Of a stretch of DNA of 64,000 nt, positions 61,001 through 64,000 are shown piece by piece. The position numbers and the translations under genes are program-made. How positions within the stretch are numbered: the stretch's first letter is position 1; every line of letters starts with the position of its first letter. The stretch is taken from the NCBI GenBank assembly GCA_026874595.1, contig CM049308.1:36080027-36144026 (forward strand), given 5' to 3'. The notes under the pieces were generated by a model. The model was not told the origin of the DNA and searched no databases. It saw only the letters and a list, made by a program, of their open reading frames with translations. The DNA is from Sipunculus nudus. Its lineage: Eukaryota; Annelida; Sipuncula; Golfingiida; Sipunculidae.

Positions 61001-63352
61001 TATTACAGTCAGTGTGAACTGAAAATAATTGACCACAATGATGGCGCAATCAGAACCCAAGTTGTCTCCTGAATAAGACACGATTTTGGTTTCCTATCAA
61101 ATAATTACCATAATACCTATTTCATAAATTAGAAGCAAATTTTCAGTTGGGTGACTTTGTTAAAAAAACAGAAAACTTAATTCAACCCTGTTTAATGGAC
61201 AGTCCATTACTTGGGCCATGCTTTCTGTTGGTATTGGTCACTTTGACCTTATGGTTAACAGTTGTCAACCGGAATTTACATCCAACAGTATTGATAACCA
61301 GGATTAAAAGGTAGCAATAAACAGTTGTTTATGTTTTAAAGGCCCTAGCTTACAGTCTCCTGTACTCCACAAGGTAGGTCATAGGTAAACCATAGGTCAA
61401 GCTTATCAAACATATTACTTGTTACATATATTTATTTACAAAATAATACAGTTAAATAAAGTGCTATGGAAATAAAAACATAGTTTATGTTACTATGTTA
61501 CTGTTTCATTTGTATGTTTTATTGATCATTGTCTGTTTATTGTCTCGTCTCATATTGTGGCTATTTTGGTCTGATGGTATGTGATGGTGTGAACTTTTTT
61601 TCACAGTACAGTGTTACCTGGACTTCTCAAGCTGTGGCTATTTTGGTTTGATGGTACATGATGGTGTTGTCCTTTTTTTTACAGTACAATGGTACCTGGA
61701 CTTTGCATGCTGTGCAGCAGTGCCTGGTAATGGGCTGAATAAGGAGCTGGCACTTCACCTGCTTCAGCTCACAAAAGGCAGTATCATGGATGCCATGCTC
61801 ATGTTGATGAACGGGGAACTAGAGCTCCCGGAGAACCACACCCTGCTCACCTACAAGTACCAGGGTAAGAATTTACCGCCATGAGAAGAAACCAGTCCCT
61901 ATAAGGACTGTTATGCAAAGTCATTCAGTCTCACTTAAAACGTTCACAGTCACACCCACTTTAACGTTTGATCTATAAACAGATTGCTGTAGGTGTAAAA
62001 AAAAAGACACACCTGCCCAAGTAACAGGATGTAGCGTCCTCCACACCTCACCCACCCACCAGTTAATATCAAACTGTCCAGGATTCCCCATCTACATTTC
62101 TTAATATTGGTCAAGGGAACTTAAACCCTTTACTAGGGGGCCCCTAAAGGGTACTTGAGATGGCTCCTTCCTTTGGCTAGATTATTTGAGGATTTACATA
62201 TTGTATATTAATTTTCAGTTATAGAGATTCCTATTAATCTAAAGCAATCCCTCTCAGTAGTTAATGTATGAAAATTCTAAAGCCTCAGTGTAAACTTATG
62301 AGTGTCTGAATGTGTCTTAGATTTGAAATAAATTCAAAACATTACAGAGTTAAAACATTAAAACAGTTAATTCCAAACCTGAAATATTCACGTATAGTTT
62401 TAGATACTAAAGGAAAAACAAAGCAGATTTCTGTTTTTACCATTGAAAACACACACTTTCTTTGTTGCATCAGACAGCAAAAGCTGTTGCTTGCATCAAA
62501 GATGTTTGCTGTAGATATATCTGTATGAAGTAATTCAGATTTTAAATAACACTGTGCATTGACAGAGACCGACCCTTGGAGCTCAGAAGAGATTGAATCT
62601 TACTATCAAGCACTGATGAAGTGTGACAAGGACTTCTTCAGCATAGCAAAAGAGGTATGCCACTGTTAACATCCTTTGATATCTGTATTGTAATATGAAG
62701 TGTTGCTCTTGGAAAACATAGCGTATAGAGAAACATTATTGAACAACTTTTATTTCTGACACATAAAAAGTGTTGATTTATATTGATTTTAAGTATGTAT
62801 AGTGCAGTGTATGTATTTAGCTTTGAACAGATGTGTGTATCAGCATCACAGCTAAAGAACTTTGTATTCTTCACTACAACACTAAAAGATACAGTAGCCC
62901 TATTCTGTAATATCCTTTATGTCTTCTTTCAACCAATATAAGCTTTCTGCTTCTGGTGCCAGCCATCTTGTTGTATGTTTAGATGGCGAAAATGCCATTG
63001 TTAACTTAACATATCCAAACTATTATCACCAAAAACACAGAATATATATACATCTCATATTATAACCGATGGTAATAAAATAGATTTTCTTGTCAATGAA
63101 GCTTAGACCATGGCTCATGTACTATTTGTATTGCAGATTCCAAGCAAATCCGTCAAACAGTGTATTCAGTTTTATTACTTGTGGAAGAAAGTGTGTCCAG
63201 ATGAGTACAAGAGGCTACGGATAATCAGACGAAAGCGGGAACAAGATGAACTGTACAATCTACGCTCACGACTCCCTGCCCAACAGCCAACAAAGGATGA
63301 GGACACGGTGGTTAGCGAAAATAGTAGCCCCTCCCCAAAACCTGAATCTCAG
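48755..63352 (+). CDS. TRERF1-like: TRERF1/ZNF541-type zinc finger-ELM2-SANT corepressor gene (partial, ten exons)
   Basis: Gene-level entry. Coding exons: 48755-49028, 53200-53625, 54027-54126, 54493-57130, 57751-57862, 58370-58419, 59171-59257, 61685-61864, 62566-62654, 63137-63352. All junctions are AG/GT with matching phases, giving about 1390 codons without a stop. Domains in order: AT-hook-like stretch, C2H2 fingers 1-3, C2H2 finger 4 (FKNIPALNGHMRLHGG), Gln/Pro-rich region, basic stretch, TPPPMLSP and GTGLF motif, ELM2, SANT. Family knowledge: vertebrate TRERF1, MIDEAS and ZNF541 bind HDAC1/2 through ELM2-SANT (MiDAC-type complexes) and act in the nucleus as transcriptional regulators. 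The N-terminus is upstream and the gene runs off the right edge; relatives carry further C-terminal sequence. Vertebrates have several paralogues, so orthology to one of them is not claimed. Confidence 0.93.
49045..49380 (+). mobile_element. family 5 element, 5' part, interrupted by family 2
   Basis: Begins GTCCCC (49045) and forms a 5' hairpin with GGGGAC (49066-49071). A CTGTCTGTC/CCGTC run follows, then the block shared with 37521-37690. It is cut at about 49380 by a family 2 element; no continuation was recognised beyond that element. Confidence 0.65.
49381..51826 (+). mobile_element. family 2 element, copy E (diverged, about 2.4 kb)
   Basis: 5' AGCTCAGCTGACC and AGTCATCTGAGCT hairpin from 49381, GTCGTGGTCC, then a diverged body (GGGCACGTTTTGAAACC) and a 3' end CAGCTGAGCGCCGTGACCC with a perfect GACCCATGGGTC palindrome and CTTG (51823-51826). 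A C run lies at 50205-50217. The middle (50230-51300) has little similarity to other copies and may include other DNA. Confidence 0.7.
51830..52667 (+). mobile_element. degenerate family 2-related element with internal tandem units
   Basis: Starts directly after the T run that ends copy E. It contains four to five degenerate units with GGAAACCTGAAATTAGGTCA and GGTGACCTATTTT. The 3' end resembles family 2 (CACCTGAGCATCATGACCC, GACCCATGGGCC, CTTG at 52662-52665). Confidence 0.5.
53200..53625 (+). CDS. TRERF1-like: exon: second half of zinc finger 2, zinc finger 3, Ser/Pro-rich linker
   Basis: The acceptor CCTCAG precedes 53200 and the donor is GTAAGT at 53626. The first bases finish the Leu codon begun at 49027 and supply the histidine half of finger 2 (HMMTH). 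Finger 3 is 53243-53314, with a wider cysteine spacing (CKFEGC) and H-x4-H ending (HLENHH), a common variant form. The remaining ~100 residues are rich in Ser, Pro, Gly and Gln with several SP pairs (SPLD, SPGP-like), probably disordered. The exon ends in phase 2. Confidence 0.92.
54027..54126 (+). CDS. TRERF1-like: exon: zinc finger 4 (family-diagnostic finger)
   Basis: A 100-base exon between TTATAG (acceptor) and GTGGGT (donor at 54127). It encodes finger 4 at 54046-54108: CNLC, RRFKNIPALNGHMRLH, followed by GGYFKK. The IPALNGHMRLHGG wording is characteristic of this corepressor family rather than of generic C2H2 proteins. It is separated from fingers 1-3 by about 105 residues, so it probably acts independently of that tandem array. 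Phase 2 at entry and phase 0 at exit match both neighbouring exons. Confidence 0.92.
54493..57130 (+). CDS. TRERF1-like: giant Gln/Pro-rich exon with 16-residue repeats, basic stretch and pre-ELM2 motif
   Basis: A single open exon of 2638 bases, about 879 codons, from acceptor TTTTTCAG to donor GTAAGT at 57131. The first third is Gln/Pro-rich and contains tandem 16-residue units (consensus LQSPLQTTAPQQFPPA, 54847-55620). Next come a Gln/Met-rich stretch and a His/Thr/Pro block with repeated TPNHP and LTP motifs (56095-56270). Then follow LERKRRASADP and, at 56863-56886, a Lys/Arg cluster (RPKKKKHRP) suitable as a nuclear localisation signal. The end carries YTPPPMLSPIRSGTGLFW, which family members have just before ELM2. 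Most of the exon is predicted disordered. The extreme length of the Gln/Pro region is lineage-specific as far as I can judge. Confidence 0.93.
54847..55620 (+). repeat. coding minisatellite, 48-bp unit (16 codons)
   Basis: Thirteen consecutive units of exactly 48 bases run from 54997 to 55620, the last eleven (from 55093) being the most alike. Two further 48-base units and one 54-base unit precede them from 54847. The consensus peptide is LQSPLQTTAPQQFPPA. No unit carries a frame-breaking indel, and the central units at 55237-55428 are nearly identical, suggesting recent expansion or conversion. The repeat is open in other frames too, a side effect of its composition. Confidence 0.9.
57751..57862 (+). 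CDS. TRERF1-like: exon: acidic linker before ELM2
   Basis: A 112-base exon between ATTCAG and GTGAGT (57863). Spliced to the previous exon it reads QRSHVELTGSSSSSLSETI followed by an acidic run (EEEPEVEAEQE) and PPPETDITP. It enters in phase 1 and leaves in phase 2, matching its neighbours. It holds no known fold and serves as a Ser/Glu-rich linker leading to ELM2. Confidence 0.85.
58370..58419 (+). CDS. TRERF1-like: exon: start of ELM2 domain
   Basis: A 50-base microexon-like exon after a long T tract and TTTCAG, with donor GTAAGT at 58420. It encodes HVNIGPNYQAAIPDLI, which matches the ELM2 opening pattern (V-x-G-x-x-Y/F-Q-A-x-I-P). Both phases fit the flanking exons (2 in, 1 out). ELM2 is the segment that wraps a histone deacetylase in this family. 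Confidence 0.9.
59171..59257 (+). CDS. TRERF1-like: exon: ELM2 middle part
   Basis: An 87-base exon between GTGCAG and GTGAGT (59258), phase 1 in and out. It encodes SDRKTALSVPDPEELMWDPA then LVDEVTEEE, the loop and W-x-P segment usually found between the IP-L start and the Y-L-x-x-A helix of ELM2. The following intron contains the family 4 repeat. Confidence 0.9.
59337..60645 (+). mobile_element. family 4 element (1.3 kb, complete)
   Basis: After a T run the element starts ATGCCCCCGCCAC, which pairs with GTGGCCGGGGCAT to make a 13-bp hairpin with one mismatch. The perfect 11-base inverted copy GGCGGGGGCAT is at 60612-60622, followed by the hairpin GTGTC-GTTCT-GACAC (60625-60639) and CTAG (60642-60645) before TTT. 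A CCGTCATTCCGTC run lies inside the 5' end. It is non-coding and lies inside an ELM2 intron. Confidence 0.85.
59406..60560 (+). repeat. tandem array in family 4, about 180-bp unit, roughly seven units
   Basis: The words GTACAGACTTTTTTTC, GCCTGCAGATATTGGCCTGA, GTGTGGGCAGATAATGACC and GTTGACCTACTTTTGACC recur at about 59406, 59586, 59765, 59946, 60108, 60288 and 60467. Most units are about 180 bases; the fourth is shorter by about 16-18 bases. Confidence 0.9.
61556..61709 (+). repeat. 77-bp tandem duplication spanning the ELM2 exon acceptor
   Basis: Copy 1 (61556-61632) and copy 2 (61633-61709) both read TGTGGCTATTTTGGT, then ATGGT...GATGGTGT, a T tract, ACAGTACA and GTACCTGGACTT or a close variant. 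Copy 2 contains the genuine splice acceptor and exon start; copy 1 contains a second acceptor (TTTTCACAG, ending at 61606). The copies differ at roughly one base in six, so the duplication is not recent. Confidence 0.85.
61685..61864 (+). CDS. TRERF1-like: exon: ELM2 core helices
   Basis: A 180-base exon after TTTTACAG with donor GTAAGA at 61865. It encodes VQWYLDFACCAAVPGNGLNK, ELALHLLQLTKGSIMDAMLM and LMNGELELPENHTLLTYKYQ. The pattern Y-L-x-x-A...PG-G-N-x-E-x-A-L-H-x-L followed by a GxIxxAL-like helix is the conserved ELM2 core. A partial duplicate of this acceptor and exon start lies 78 bases upstream (61607), and using it would keep the frame, but the downstream site gives the conserved protein. 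Confidence 0.92.
62566..62654 (+). CDS. TRERF1-like: exon: ELM2-SANT junction and first SANT helices
   Basis: An 89-base exon between TTGACAG and GTATGC (62655), phase 1 in, phase 0 out. It encodes ETDPWSSEEIESYYQALMKC then DKDFFSIAKE. The W-x-x-E-E-x-x-x-Y/F-x-x-A and DF-x-x-I/IA-x-x motifs are those of the first two SANT helices in HDAC-binding corepressors, where ELM2 and SANT together contact the deacetylase. Confidence 0.92.
63137..63352 (+). CDS. TRERF1-like: exon: third SANT helix and basic C-terminal extension
   Basis: A 216-base, phase-0 exon from TTGCAG to donor GTAGGT at 63353. It encodes IPSKSVKQCIQFYYLWKKVC: the K-S/T-V-x-Q-C-x-x-[FY]-Y-x-W-K-K signature of the family's last SANT helix. 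A basic segment follows (YKRLRIIRRKREQDELYNLR), then a Ser/Pro-rich linker. No stop is reached, so more coding exons must follow outside the window. I see no convincing next exon in 63353-64000. Confidence 0.92.
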
Positions 63353-64000
63353 GTAGGTCACTCAGGGCCATGATTTACAGTCATAGCTTCTAGAGACGAC
63401 ACAACCAACACATTGCTAAATGTGTACTCAGACAGTTTATTAAAACCCCTCGAAATGTATCATATAGTCAACATCGCCTTTAGATATATGTGGATAACAT
63501 ATAGATTTTAAAATATTCACAATTGTAGGATACATTTGTAATTTTAGTTGTGGGTTTGGTCTGCTGCAGGTTTTAATTACATAAAATAGTAAAGGTTATC
63601 CACAACTCTTTGACTGCTGATTTTATGTTGATTGATGGAGGGTAATTCTACTGTCATCTCACATTTAACATAACAAAAGATGAAAACCTGTGGATCTGCT
63701 GGTCAGGAGACCCAGAAAAGGACAGCTCTGGTCTTTGCTTGATCATAATATCTTCTCAAAACTCAGTTTAAATTTGTAAAAGAAAGGTTGCGTCCTGTAC
63801 TGCCTTGTTATCCATTGCCTGTGACTCAGTGTGAAAGGTCACAGCTGCTGAAAGGTCACTGCTGCTGAGCATATCTGAACTTCAGATCTGGTTAGAGCCT
63901 TATTTGTGTTACACCTATAATTATTATAGATCTGCTCTTACAATAACTCAACATAATCAGTAAATCCATGGGTAGAGAGTTGCCATGAACCCTATGCAGT
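63353..64000 (+). other. intron start after the SANT exon
   Basis: Begins with donor GTAGGT. No further exon of the gene was recognised up to the window edge; CTGCTGAAAGGTCAC-like words near 63845-63870 form a small imperfect direct repeat. Confidence 0.5.

Larger units (their letters stand above)
59258..61684 (+). other. 2.4-kb intron in the ELM2 coding region
   Basis: The intron contains the complete family 4 element (59337-60645), about 900 bases of AT-rich DNA without recognised features, and the duplicated acceptor at its 3' end. Confidence 0.75.

Overview
The window is AT-rich animal nuclear DNA. Small exons sit in long introns with GT-AG splice sites, and microsatellites and dispersed non-autonomous transposable elements are common. 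The repeat families (GTCC/TCCG-rich 5' ends, AGGTCA-rich tandem bodies, a tRNA-derived SINE) resemble those I know from bivalve molluscs, so a bivalve is my best guess. The species cannot be named from this sequence.

One protein-coding gene is clear, on the + strand from about 48.75 kb to beyond the right edge. Ten internal exons join in phase into about 1390 codons: an AT-hook-like segment, four C2H2 zinc fingers, a very large Gln/Pro-rich region with a 16-residue tandem repeat, a conserved TPPPMLSP/GTGLF motif, an ELM2 domain and a SANT domain. This order matches the TRERF1 / ZNF541 family, relatives of MIDEAS, which recruit histone deacetylase 1/2 through ELM2-SANT. The C-terminal exons lie outside the window. 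The 5' end is not certain; a phase-compatible candidate first coding exon with a good Kozak context and a TATA-like box lies at 35026-35149.

The first 48 kb hold no other gene I can support. They are intergenic and/or first-intron DNA with microsatellites, G/C homopolymers, a SINE near 36.4 kb and many transposable elements. Layout of repeats: family 1 at 2.4-5.7 kb (interrupted) and 16.8-18.9 kb; family 2 at 2.7-5.4, 38.6-40.5, 41.8-47.1 and 49.4-51.8 kb; family 3 at 20.5-21.6 and 28.5-30.4 kb; family 4 at 59.3-60.6 kb; family 5 at 37.5-37.8 and 49.0-49.4 kb; family 6 at 19.8-20.3 kb.

The most interesting pattern is that these six unrelated-looking families share one terminal plan: a 5' T-run, a 5' end that usually folds into a hairpin, an inverted copy of that end placed subterminally at the 3' side, a short 3' hairpin, and a terminal CTTG or CTAG followed by TT. 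This fits Helentron/Helitron2-type non-autonomous rolling-circle elements. One family 2 copy is nested inside family 1, which shows its borders almost to the base. A second notable find is a 77-78 bp duplication across the acceptor of the ELM2 exon that creates an in-frame upstream splice acceptor.
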